Assembly: GCA_016210375.1 (NCBI GenBank) | Contig: JACQUH010000091.1 | Coordinates: forward strand, 1 to 7,100 | Direction of reading: 5' to 3' | Source: Chloroflexota bacterium | Lineage (GTDB): Bacteria > Chloroflexota > Dehalococcoidia > Lucifugimonadales > JACPCL1 | Length of the DNA stretch: 7,100 nucleotides | Shown: piece by piece, positions 1-5,890 of the stretch | Position numbering within the stretch: the first letter of the stretch is position 1 | Layout: each line of letters begins with the position of its first letter | The notes under the pieces: model-generated | Databases searched by the model: none | Told to the model about the DNA's origin: nothing | Seen by the model: only the letters and a program-made list of their open reading frames with translations | Translations under genes and position numbers: made by a program

Positions 1-213
1 ATCGAGTTCTTCGAGCCCGTCTGCCTGGGCGACAGGCTCACCAGCATGGGTCGCGTGTTACACCACGTCACGCCCCGCGAAACGCGCGTCGGCGTCGGCG
101 CCTTCGTGGGCTACACCACCAGCTACTTCAACCAGAACGGCCAGCTCGGAGCCAAGGCAACCCAGGGCAGCTACTCGTTCATCCGCAAAGCAGAGAGCGA
201 AATCGTCCGGTAG
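1..213 (+). CDS. MaoC-like (FAS1-type) dehydratase, N-terminal hot-dog subunit, 3' end only
   Basis: The frame is open from the first base to a TAG at 211-213 and gives 70 C-terminal residues; the start lies outside the window. The visible part has a GDRLTS segment, then a beta-rich stretch with GVGAFVGYTTSYFNQNGQLG, which resembles the end of the hot-dog fold in MaoC N-terminal (FAS1-like) dehydratase domains, where an 'NQ.G.L' turn precedes the last strands. Family members hydrate or dehydrate enoyl-CoA or 3-hydroxyacyl-CoA thioesters in the cytoplasm, often as the non-catalytic half of a heteromer. The next gene begins 55 bases downstream in the same direction and encodes a second hot-dog protein, so the two are probably one operon and one enzyme. 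The substrate cannot be told from sequence; fatty acid, steroid-like side-chain or aromatic acid breakdown are all possible. Confidence 0.7.
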   Translation: MEFFEPVCLGDRLTSMGRVLHHVTPRETRVGVGAFVGYTTSYFNQNGQLGAKATQGSYSFIRKAESEIVR

Positions 214-226
214 ATACCCGGACGAT
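202..226 (+). other. Intercistronic hairpin across the stop codon
   Basis: ATCGTCCGG (202-210) and CCGGACGAT (218-226) are perfect 9-base inverted repeats with a 7-base loop that contains the TAG stop of the upstream dehydratase gene. There is no T-run after it, so it does not look like a simple terminator. In an operon such a stem could protect the upstream mRNA end or tune the ratio of the two subunits; that role is inference. Confidence 0.4.
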
Positions 227-268
227 CACAGGGCGCATCCCCCGCTACAAGCATTGAAGGAGAAAGCC

Positions 269-805
269 ATGCAAGCTCCATCTTTAGACAGCACGATGTA
301 TATGCCCCGCTGGACGATACCGCCCCAGGTCTACTACGAGCAGGTCAACGAGGGCGACCAGATACCCTCCGTGGACTTCAACCTGACCGTCCAGCGCATG
401 ATCATGTTCGTTGGCGCGACCCGGAACTTCCCCGGCCTGCACCACAACGACCGCGTCGCCCAGAAGCAAGGCGCCGCCCCCGGCATGTTCCTGCAGAACA
501 ACTCCTGCCTGATGCTGTGGGAGCGGGTTGTGTCCGACTGGATGGGCATCTACGGGCGTGTGAGGAAGTCCAGCTTCCGCATCACCGATTTCCACCTGGC
601 GGGGGAAATCATCCACGTGGGCGGCACCATCCATAGGAAGTGGCAGGAGAACGGCCTGAACCTGGTCGAACTCGTCATGGAGTCCAAGAGTCCACGGCGC
701 GTCTGCATGACTGGCACGGTCACCGTGGCGCTGCCGTCGCTCAAGTACCCGACGACGACCCCAATGTGGGACCGCGAGGGCAAGGCCACCGTCGCCTGCC
801 AGTAG
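269..805 (+). CDS. MaoC-family dehydratase (second hot-dog subunit)
   Basis: This 178-residue protein starts at ATG 269, chosen because GAAGGAGA lies 5 bases upstream; an in-frame TTG at 254 has no such site. The key stretch is residues 47-64 (FVGATRNFPGLHHNDRVA), matching the active-site segment of MaoC/(R)-hydratase hot-dog proteins, followed by MFLQNN and a SDWMG helix end, as in the 'ASRD...HHD..FA' subgroup of acyl dehydratases. Residues 98-155 give the remaining beta strands. The family adds water to or removes it from acyl-CoA double bonds in the cytoplasm. Its histidine (58 or 59) is kept, but the usual catalytic aspartate position appears to be Asn53. It is preceded by another hot-dog gene, so it probably acts as a heteromer with it. 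The hairpin at 851-876 likely ends the transcript. Substrate unknown. Confidence 0.75.
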   Translation: MQAPSLDSTMYMPRWTIPPQVYYEQVNEGDQIPSVDFNLTVQRMIMFVGATRNFPGLHHNDRVAQKQGAAPGMFLQNNSCLMLWERVVSDWMGIYGRVRKSSFRITDFHLAGEIIHVGGTIHRKWQENGLNLVELVMESKSPRRVCMTGTVTVALPSLKYPTTTPMWDREGKATVACQ

Positions 806-850
806 TCCTGAATCCCACGCCCGCAGGAGGCGGACTCTGGAGTTGGTCAT

Positions 851-876
851 GGAGACCCGCCTCACGGCGGGTCTCC
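851..876 (+). terminator. Hairpin terminator after the dehydratase genes
   Basis: GGAGACCCGCC (851-861) and GGCGGGTCTCC (866-876) are a perfect 11-base inverted repeat with a TCAC loop, 46 bases after the dehydratase stop. A modest T-containing tail (TGCGTTT) follows. Stem strength and position support a transcription end; the weak T-run leaves some doubt. Confidence 0.65.
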
Positions 877-1029
877 TGCGTTTGGGACAAGGAGATCGCC
901 CGGCGCGCCGGCTACCGCAGCCAGGTCGCTCCCTGGGCGGCCGTCAAGGACACCTGCACTTACGGCGGTTCCTGGCGCCCCCGGCCAGCCCACCCGCTAG
1001 CCCATGGACCTGGGCATGGACGAAGGCTC
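877..1029. other. Intergenic stretch with no recognisable gene
   Basis: Several overlapping frames are open here because the DNA is very GC-rich, but none has a convincing start with ribosome binding site or a recognisable protein. One plus-strand frame has G/C-rich third positions (including DKEIARRAGYRSQVAPW), which could be a decayed coding fragment; I cannot assign it. It borders the broken end of the polA remnant at about 1030. Confidence 0.4.
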
Positions 1030-1190
1030 GCGCACCGCATCTCGCCGGTGCGTCGGACGGTCATGGGCTGCTGGATGGCGTGGTAGGCGCGGTGGACCAT
1101 GGCGTGGCCGTCCATGAGCAGGTGCAGGGGCCTTTCGCTCATCATCTGGGCTTGGCCGTTGGACTGCTGCGAGGAGCGGCGAGGGGTCAT
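960..1190 (-). pseudogene. polA: Truncated 5' end of DNA polymerase I (polA remnant)
   Basis: Reading leftward from ATG 1190 (minus strand) gives a 76-residue frame. Residues 17-50 include SERPLHLLMDGHAMVHRAYH and then AIQQPMTVRRTGE, which is the start of the 5'-3' nuclease domain of bacterial DNA polymerase I: the LxDGxxxxxRAYxA motif with the first metal-binding aspartate (Asp27 here). After TGE, at about base 1030, the expected VRAVYGF continuation is lost and the frame runs on into low-complexity Arg/Pro/Gly sequence to a stop at 960-962. A normal polA encodes about 850-950 residues, so over 90% is missing and no nuclease or polymerase activity is expected. A perfect AGGAGGT ribosome site (complement of 1196-1202) lies 5 bases before the ATG, so the piece was copied or left with its own translation signal. 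The functional polA is presumably elsewhere. A misassembly joining two loci is the main alternative. Confidence 0.6.
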
Positions 1191-1231
1191 GGGGGACCTC
1201 CTGGGAAGGGCATTCGGGCACAGGGCAAAGA

Positions 1232-1294
1232 ACATAAGGCATAGAGCATAGACACGGCGGTAACTGCTATGTCCTATGCTCTATGCTCTATGTA
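1232..1294. repeat. Inverted repeat built from tandem CTATGCT heptamers
   Basis: Four consecutive heptamers occupy 1267-1294: CTATGTC, CTATGCT, CTATGCT, CTATGTA. The last 20 bases of this tract (1274-1293) pair at 18 of 20 positions with 1232-1251 across a 22-base spacer, giving a long hairpin. The A/T-rich unit stands out from the GC-rich surroundings and lies between the divergently oriented polA remnant and MFS gene. It may be a small intergenic repeat family, a mobile palindromic element or a protein-binding site. Confidence 0.6.
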
Positions 1295-1336
1295 CGCCCT
1301 TATAGCAGAAGGGGTGGTAGCGCCAGGATGGAGTGC

Positions 1337-1372
1337 TATACTCGGACGGAAGCCGCCAAAGGGGCCAGGAGG
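1337..1372 (+). promoter_or_regulatory. Possible -10 box and ribosome site for the MFS gene
   Basis: TATACT at 1337-1342 fits a sigma-70 -10 box, but no good -35 hexamer lies 16-18 bases upstream. AGGAGG at 1367-1372 is a strong ribosome binding site 5 bases before ATG 1378 and decides that start over the in-frame GTG at 1333. Confidence 0.35.
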
Positions 1373-1377
1373 CGTGC

Positions 1378-2721
1378 ATGGGTACGGACAGGGACCAGGC
1401 CACCAGGAGCAGTGACAAGGCAAGAGTTCTCGGCAGGTGGCGGGTCCCCTTCTACTATGGCTGGATGATTATTGGAGTGGTGTTCCTGGCGGAGTTCTCC
1501 GCCGGGGGCATGGGTGGCACCACCATATCCCTCTACTTCTCGGCCATGAGGGACAGCGAGGGCTGGACCCTGGCGCGTCTGCTGGGGGCAGTGACGGCCC
1601 AGGCCATTGCGGGCATGGTGGCGGCGCCCCTGGTGGGCCAGGCGCTGGACCGCTTCGGGGCCAGGGCTGTGATGCTCTTCGGGGCTATCAGCGCGGGCAT
1701 TGGCCTCATCCTTCTTTCCACCATCCAGGAGATCTGGCAGTTCTGGATCCTGTACGCCCTGGTAGGGGCCCTGGGGCTAAGCGAGCTGGGAAACCTCTCC
1801 GGGCCGGTGGTGGTATCCAAGTGGTTTCTCAGGCTGCGGGGGCGCGCCATGGCCATCGGCACCTCGGGCACATCTATAGGGACCGTGGTGATGTCGCCCA
1901 TCATCGGCGTGCTCATCGCCCAAGTGGGATGGCGGCAGTCCTTCGCGGTGATGGGTATGACCATGATGCTCCTGATGGTGCCCGTGCTCCTGGTGTTCAT
2001 GCGCCGCCAGCCAGAGGACCTGGGGCTGTTGCCCGACGGCGATCGCCTTGACACGCCCTCCCAGGACGGCGCCAAGGGCGAAGGGAAACGGAAGGAGGAA
2101 ACGGCCTGGACGCTGCGCCAGGCGTTGCGGACACGGACTCTCTGGGTGTTGATCGCCGCCATGAACCTGGCCAGCCTTTCGGCGGGGGCGCTGATCTACC
2201 TGCAGGTGCCCTTCTTGACCAGCAAAGGGATGTCCACCCAAGCAGCCAGCCTGGTGTTTACCTTCACGTGGGCTGGGTTTGCGCTCTCTCGGGTGGTATG
2301 GGGGTTCCTTGTAGAGCGGGTGCCGGTGCACTATTGCCTGGGGGGTGCATTCCTGGCGCGGGCCTTGGGGCCAATTATCCTAATCGCCCTTCCCTTCCCG
2401 TACAGCATTGGGCCATTCCTGCTGACTTACGGTGCATTGGGGGGATCCTTCCAGCTCTTGCAGGCGGTGGCCTTTGCGGACTACTACGGCCGGCGATTCC
2501 AGGGCACCATCCAGGGAAGCATGCGCCCCTTCCTGAGCATCCCGTCGCTGGTGGGGCCGCTCTTCCTGGCGTGGCTGGTGGACATAACGGGAAGCTACAG
2601 TCCGGCGTTCCTCATCGCGGGAGGGCTGGGCCTGGGGGCGGCGGTGGTGGCGCTGTTCGCCACGCCGCCCCAGCTTGCGGAGTCGCCCCAGGCAGCAGTC
2701 AGCCCGAAGGCGATGGCGTAA
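1378..2721 (+). CDS. MFS transporter, oxalate/formate (monocarboxylate)-type
   Basis: This 447-residue inner-membrane protein has about twelve hydrophobic segments in two halves (roughly 25-210 and 253-428), split by a charged cytoplasmic loop rich in Lys/Glu/Asp (about 211-250). After the first segment comes WTLARLLGA (63-71). The MFS motif A equivalent between helices 2 and 3 is GQALDRFGAR (87-96). SKWFLRLRGRAMAIGTSG (147-164) and RQPEDLGLLPDG (210-221) are typical of oxalate/formate antiporter-like and monocarboxylate MFS carriers. A likely role is uptake or exchange of a small organic acid, driven by protons or by counter-substrate; the true substrate is not predictable. The length is normal for the family and the frame is intact. 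The ATG was chosen for its AGGAGG site 5 bases upstream. The gene appears monocistronic, with no same-strand gene closer than 395 bases downstream. Confidence 0.85.
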   Translation: MGTDRDQATRSSDKARVLGRWRVPFYYGWMIIGVVFLAEFSAGGMGGTTISLYFSAMRDSEGWTLARLLGAVTAQAIAGMVAAPLVGQALDRFGARAVMLFGAISAGIGLILLSTIQEIWQFWILYALVGALGLSELGNLSGPVVVSKWFLRLRGRAMAIGTSGTSIGTVVMSPIIGVLIAQVGWRQSFAVMGMTMMLLMVPVLLVFMRRQPEDLGLLPDGDRLDTPSQDGAKGEGKRKEETAWTLRQALRTRTLWVLIAAMNLASLSAGALIYLQVPFLTSKGMSTQAASLVFTFTWAGFALSRVVWGFLVERVPVHYCLGGAFLARALGPIILIALPFPYSIGPFLLTYGALGGSFQLLQAVAFADYYGRRFQGTIQGSMRPFLSIPSLVGPLFLAWLVDITGSYSPAFLIAGGLGLGAAVVALFATPPQLAESPQAAVSPKAMA

Positions 2722-3116
2722 GGGCCTAACACCCTCAAGGCGTGCACAGCAGCGCCCCGTTATCCTAGAGCTGGGAACCCATACAGAAGGGAGCGTTGTG
2801 TCCTTGTATGTCCCGAGACAACCATCAGGCCCTGGCGTGTTTTGATCCCCTGGTCTTTGCCAAGGGTGCAAAGCGTCACAATCTTGACTAAACGCTCCCT
2901 GGGCATGTAGCCTACTATCGTCAGGTATCGCAGGAGTTGCCTCAAGCGGAACAACAAAATCAAGGCCGGCGGCCAGGTGGCAAGAGGTGGAGCGACAAAC
3001 AAGTGCAGACGAGCACTTCCAGCAGTGCGGATCTGCACTTCGTGTTTCTCGCGCCCGTTGTCTGCCGCTTCGCTCCCAAGCCGGTGGGGTGGCAAGCGTG
3101 CAAAGGAGGAGAGGCT
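2722..3116. other. 395-base intergenic region upstream of aldehyde dehydrogenase
   Basis: No gene is supported here; the aldehyde dehydrogenase frame stays open upstream to 2937 but the segment does not read like ALDH protein. It contains the inverted-repeat element at 2788-2900, a TTGACT hexamer at 2884-2889 that could be a -35 box (the best following hexamer, TACTAT at 2913-2918, is spaced too far at 23 bases), and AGGAGG at 3104-3109, which sets the start at 3117. The leader is long enough for transcriptional or RNA-level control. Confidence 0.5.
2788..2900 (+). other. Candidate structured leader or inverted-repeat element
   Basis: AGGGAGCGTT (2788-2797) and AACGCTCCCT (2891-2900) are perfect 10-base inverted repeats enclosing 93 bases. 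Inside are two small perfect hairpins: TGTC-CCGA-GACA (2809-2820) and CTTTGC/GCAAAG (2855-2860 with 2868-2873). Together they could fold as a closed multi-branch RNA, or the repeats could be regulator sites. No known riboswitch family is recognised, and a chance 10-base pair in a window this size is quite possible. Confidence 0.25.
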
Positions 3117-4661
3117 ATGGTCACCACAAAAGTGCCATCTGAAACCCAGCCAGTCCCAAGCAGCCCCATAGAGGGCCGGAACTACATAGGAGGCCGCTGG
3201 ACGGTCGCAGACACGGAACAAACTTTTGAGCGGCGCAGCCCTGCCAACATAGACTTGCTGTTGGGCGTGTTCCCCCGCTCCGGTCAGAAGGACGTGGAAG
3301 CGGCGGTTCAAGCTGCACGCGAGGCATACCCCACATGGTCGCGAATGTCGCGCATCAAAAGGGCTGAGTACCTGGACTCCTTTGTCCAGATAGTCAAGGC
3401 TGACTTTGAGAACCTTGCCCGCCTGATGGCGATGGAGAGCGGGAAGCAGATAAACGAGTCCCGTGCAGATGTTACCGAGGGGGTCCACATGGCCCAGTTC
3501 TGCTTTGGGCGTGCGCGAATGCCCTACGGTGACGTGGTTGCCTCGGAGATCGCGGAGAAGGAGAGCTACGCCTTGCGCAAGCCGAAAGGGGTTATCGCCT
3601 GCATATCGCCATGGAACTTCCCCTTCGCCATCCCTCTGTGGCTCATCTGCCCTTCCTTGGTGGAGGGGAACACCGTGGTCTTCAAGCCGGCCGAAGAGAC
3701 CCCAGGAGTGGCCCAGCGCCTGGTGGAGTACTTTGAGAAGGCAGGTCTACCGCAGGGTGTACTGAACCTGGTCCAGGGATTTGGGGAAGAGGCTGGATGG
3801 CCACTGGTCCTCCACCCCAACGTTGATGTCGTCCTGTTCACAGGGTCCAGGGAGGTAGGTCTCAAGATTAAGGAGACCTGTGGCAAGCACCAGTCCAAAA
3901 TGGCCGTCTGCGAAATGGGGGGCAAGAACGGGATAATTGTCCTGGACGATGCCGATCTTGAGTTGGCCGTCCCCTCCTCCATCCTGAGCGCCTTCAAGAC
4001 CACAGGCCAGCGCTGTGTGTCTACGGGGCGGCTGATTGTGCAAGAGAAGGTGCTCAAAGAGTTTACCGACAAGTTTGTAGACCTGGCGCAGCACCTGCGC
4101 ATCGGCGATCCCCTGGATGAGGCCATTTTCATGGGGCCTCTGGTAAGCAAGGCAGGCCTGGAGAAGGTGTTGTTTTACAACCGCCTGGCCCAGCAGGAAG
4201 GCGCAGACGTCCTGCTGGACATGAGCCAACCACGGGGTGAGGGGTTGGCGAACGGTTACTATACAGGGCCTTTCGTCTACATGATGGAGCACTGGCCCGA
4301 CTCGCGGGTGCTGCGGGAGGAAGTCTTTGGACCGCACGTAGCCATTATTCCCTGCAGGGACCTGGACCACGCCATCCGCATCTACAACGATACCGACTAC
4401 GGTATGGCTCTCTCCGTCATCACGGAGGACTCCAGAAAGATGCGCCAGGTCCGAGAGGCATGCGAGTTCGGCGTGGGGTACTGGAACCTTCCGACCATCG
4501 GCGCAGAGGTACAGCTTCCCTTCGGTGGAGTGAAAGCCAGCGGCACCGGCCTGCCCTCCGCCTCAACACTCATTGATGCCGTCACCCACAGGGTCTCCTG
4601 GACGCAGAACTATGGCCGGGAGATCAGGATGGCCCAGGGGTTAAGCGCTCGCGCAGCGTGA
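3117..4661 (+). CDS. NAD(P)+-dependent aldehyde dehydrogenase
   Basis: This 514-residue cytoplasmic enzyme of the ALDH superfamily is expected to oxidise an aldehyde to the carboxylate using NAD(P)+. The fold landmarks are all present: PWNFPF (165-170, oxyanion-binding Asn167), VVFKPAEETP (187-196, cofactor-binding Lys190), FTGSREVG (241-248), EMGGKN (266-271, general base Glu266), TTGQRCVSTGRL (295-306, catalytic Cys300) and EEVFGP (401-406, Glu402). The C-terminal PFGGVKASGTG loop is also intact. The wording of the C-terminus (NLPTIGAEVQLPFGG, then DAVTHRVSWTQNYGREIRMAQG) resembles the ALDH7/semialdehyde-dehydrogenase-like branch, so an amino-acid-derived or short-chain semialdehyde is a reasonable guess, but the substrate is not set by these residues. 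The start is ATG 3117, 7 bases after AGGAGG. The frame is open upstream to 2937 without ALDH-like sequence. The gene stands alone, with a long leader and a terminator-like hairpin downstream at 4972. Confidence 0.9.
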   Translation: MVTTKVPSETQPVPSSPIEGRNYIGGRWTVADTEQTFERRSPANIDLLLGVFPRSGQKDVEAAVQAAREAYPTWSRMSRIKRAEYLDSFVQIVKADFENLARLMAMESGKQINESRADVTEGVHMAQFCFGRARMPYGDVVASEIAEKESYALRKPKGVIACISPWNFPFAIPLWLICPSLVEGNTVVFKPAEETPGVAQRLVEYFEKAGLPQGVLNLVQGFGEEAGWPLVLHPNVDVVLFTGSREVGLKIKETCGKHQSKMAVCEMGGKNGIIVLDDADLELAVPSSILSAFKTTGQRCVSTGRLIVQEKVLKEFTDKFVDLAQHLRIGDPLDEAIFMGPLVSKAGLEKVLFYNRLAQQEGADVLLDMSQPRGEGLANGYYTGPFVYMMEHWPDSRVLREEVFGPHVAIIPCRDLDHAIRIYNDTDYGMALSVITEDSRKMRQVREACEFGVGYWNLPTIGAEVQLPFGGVKASGTGLPSASTLIDAVTHRVSWTQNYGREIRMAQGLSARAA

Positions 4662-4727
4662 CGGTAGGGGCGGTGGTCTATGGGGTTGCAAGGAGAGCAT
4701 GCCGAGAGGAGAGGACCTCTCTTGCTC

Positions 4728-4948
4728 ATGAGCCCGCCCCCCTTCTATGCGGCGACGTATGAGACCGCCCCCTGGATGAGAAGCCGATCTTGGGCGCCCT
4801 GCGCTTCCAGAGGCCGACCAATCTGGGGCGGCCGCCGGCTGCACCAGGGCTCTACGCCGTGACCCAGGACGCGGGCCTCTTCGTGCTGAGAACCTTGCCT
4901 CCGGTCTCAGAAAAAAGCAGCAGGATACCGGCAATTCTGGGGGACTAA
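4728..4948 (+). pseudogene. Small unassigned gene, apparently broken by a frameshift
   Basis: From ATG 4728 the frame reads MSPPPFYAATYETAPW. The neighbouring frame then continues from about 4772 as DEKPILGALRFQRPTNLG, RPPAAPGLYAVTQDAGLFVL and RTLPPVSEKSSRIPAILGD to a TAA at 4946-4948. Both parts have strongly G/C-biased third positions, while the first frame degrades into Arg/Ser/Trp-rich sequence after 4775 and the second has a TGA at 4760. This fits one ORF of about 73 codons with a single-base loss near 4770, in a run of C bases. I do not recognise the family; the 'PPAAPGLYAV' phrase is like the opening strand of several small domains but is not enough to name one. No good ribosome site precedes the ATG (a GGAGAGG lies farther upstream). 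A sequencing error in the C-run, or an intact 52-codon gene from TTG 4790, are alternatives. Confidence 0.35.
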
Positions 4949-4971
4949 CGCCTCAGGACACTGGGTACTAC

Positions 4972-5026
4972 TACGAACAAGGCGCCGACAGCAACCCGCT
5001 ATCGCCGCCTTGTTCGTATTTCCTTT
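4972..5026. terminator. Hairpin terminator between convergent genes
   Basis: TACGAACAAGGCG (4972-4984) pairs perfectly with CGCCTTGTTCGTA (5006-5018) around a 21-base loop, followed on the plus strand by TTTCCTTT (5019-5026). It lies between the plus-strand aldehyde dehydrogenase and small broken gene and the minus-strand lipoprotein gene, where a terminator is expected. The T-tract favours plus-strand termination. Confidence 0.65.
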
Positions 5027-5052
5027 GCCCCCGCCTGATGGTGTAAGGTTGC

Positions 5053-5769
5053 CTATGGATAGTTGAAGTTTATGTTGGAATAGATTGGCGCGGTGGGACG
5101 GGTGATTTTGATGGCCTCCATGGGGAAGCCGCCGCCCTCCGAACCGGCGTGGCAGAAATTGCAGCCCGCAACCGCGTTATCATAGGCCTGCTCAAAAGCC
5201 GCCTTGTCCTTTGCCTTGATTGCCTCCGACAGCGCCGCGACATTTGGCGTGGCCCAGTTGTCAAGGAGCGCCGTCCTGGCTGGACGTGTTACCCTGATGA
5301 TTTTGGCCTGTTCCCCGACCCGGTACAGCTCAAACCCAGCAAAGTCCCAGTTCCCCCCTTGGGCGGCGAACCACATGAGGTTGAAGCTCTCGGTGAACTG
5401 GCGCATGACTGTCGCTGTGCCAGGTTGGATGGCCCAGAGAGGCAGGCTCTTGTTATACGTACTCAACGTGTCGGTAATGGCCTTTTGCACATTAGCAAGG
5501 GTCGGCCCCGGGGCGACGGCAGGGCCTTGCAGACCTTGCGGGCCGGCTGGGCCCCGTTCCCCCGCTGGCCCTTGGGCACCCGTAGCGCCCGTGAGCCCCA
5601 CAGGTCCCTGTAGCCCCGCTGACCCTTGGGGACCAGTGTCTCCCTTTGCTCCAGCAACCCCCTGGGTCCCCGCAGCGCCTTGCGGCCCAACCGCGCCTGT
5701 GCATGCCGCCGAAACAACTGCCACCATCACCACCGCCGCCCCCAAAACCCAGAACATCTTGGTGCGCAT
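5053..5769 (-). CDS. Collagen-repeat lipoprotein with C-terminal heme c (CXXCH) domain
   Basis: This 238-residue exported protein has a signal peptide with basic start (MRTK), a hydrophobic core (6-20) and a lipobox-like SAAC ending at Cys23, so it is probably lipid-anchored on the outer face of the membrane. Twenty uninterrupted Gly-X-Y triplets follow (25-84), rich in GPQ, GPA and GER, as in bacterial collagen-like stalks that trimerise. Residues 90-200 are predicted mostly helical, with FELYRVGEQAKIIRVTRPAR and an EAIKAKDKAAFEQAYDNAV helix leading to CNFCH (203-207), a heme c attachment motif near the C-terminus, as in four-helix-bundle cytochromes of the c' kind. FPM (215-217) supplies a possible Met ligand, and the chain ends with KITRPTAPIYSN-type sequence. 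A role in extracytoplasmic electron transfer or gas/redox sensing is inferred. The start is ATG 5769 with AGGAGG 4 bases away. The gene is convergent with the dehydrogenase and divergent from PadR. Confidence 0.8.
   Translation of the reverse strand: MRTKMFWVLGAAVVMVAVVSAACTGAVGPQGAAGTQGVAGAKGDTGPQGSAGLQGPVGLTGATGAQGPAGERGPAGPQGLQGPAVAPGPTLANVQKAITDTLSTYNKSLPLWAIQPGTATVMRQFTESFNLMWFAAQGGNWDFAGFELYRVGEQAKIIRVTRPARTALLDNWATPNVAALSEAIKAKDKAAFEQAYDNAVAGCNFCHAGSEGGGFPMEAIKITRPTAPIYSNINFNYP
5149..5163 (-). other. CXXCH heme c binding motif
   Basis: The complement of these bases encodes Cys-Asn-Phe-Cys-His (residues 203-207 of the lipoprotein). The two cysteines would form thioether bonds to heme and the histidine would be the proximal iron ligand. 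It is the only CXXCH in the protein. Confidence 0.8.
5518..5697 (-). repeat. Collagen-like Gly-X-Y coding repeat
   Basis: Twenty in-frame Gly-X-Y codon triplets (9-base period, residues 25-84 of the lipoprotein). The repetition is degenerate at DNA level, with varied X and Y codons, so it is maintained as protein sequence rather than as a recent exact tandem array. Such tracts often vary in length between strains. Confidence 0.85.
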
Positions 5770-5792
5770 GTACCCTCCTTTGGGTGAATATA

Positions 5793-5839
5793 TTGTAATC
5801 CCTCAGAAGCGGGGTATACTGCTGCCTAAATAGTGCAGC
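5793..5839 (+). promoter_or_regulatory. Candidate sigma-70 promoter with adjacent dyad
   Basis: TTGTAA (5793-5798), a 16-base spacer and TATACT (5815-5820) fit a plus-strand sigma-70 promoter. GCTGC/GCAGC (5821-5825 and 5835-5839) form a small dyad immediately after the -10 box, where a repressor could bind. The complement of 5792-5797 reads TACAAT, a possible -10 box for the minus-strand lipoprotein gene, so the two promoters may overlap. None is proven. Confidence 0.35.
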
Positions 5840-5890
5840 GGTGCCCTGGCTTCCGGGATGTCCGCATTGAACGGCCCGCGATGCCTGGGG

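Noticed and set aside
284..865. Minus-strand frame of 193 codons opposite the second dehydratase
   Set aside because: It mirrors the G/C-rich third positions of the real gene, its product has low-complexity composition with no recognisable domain, and the plus-strand product matches a known fold.
843..1244. Plus-strand frame of 133 codons across the polA remnant
   Set aside because: It begins within the terminator hairpin, has repetitive Gly/His/Arg composition and is antisense to the recognisable polA sequence.
1267..1294. Short tandem repeats considered as a CRISPR-like array
   Set aside because: The units are only 7 bases with no spacers between them and no cas genes nearby.
2850..2880. 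AAGGGTGCAAAGCG resembles part of a T-box antiterminator motif
   Set aside because: The TGG that pairs with the tRNA end is absent, no specifier stem or terminator is visible, and the downstream gene is an aldehyde dehydrogenase, not an amino acid or tRNA synthetase gene.
2937..3116. N-terminal extension of the aldehyde dehydrogenase by 60 codons
   Set aside because: The extension has no ribosome site and no ALDH-like sequence, while ATG 3117 has AGGAGG at proper spacing and gives a normal family length.
2760..3488. Minus-strand frame of 242 codons upstream of and into the aldehyde dehydrogenase gene
   Set aside because: It overlaps the true dehydrogenase start, has no good ribosome site, and its translation does not resemble any family I know.
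5204..5833. Long plus-strand open frame rich in Pro/Ala opposite the lipoprotein gene
   Set aside because: It is the antisense shadow of the Gly-X-Y repeat; it has no ribosome site and the minus strand carries the signal peptide, repeats and heme motif.
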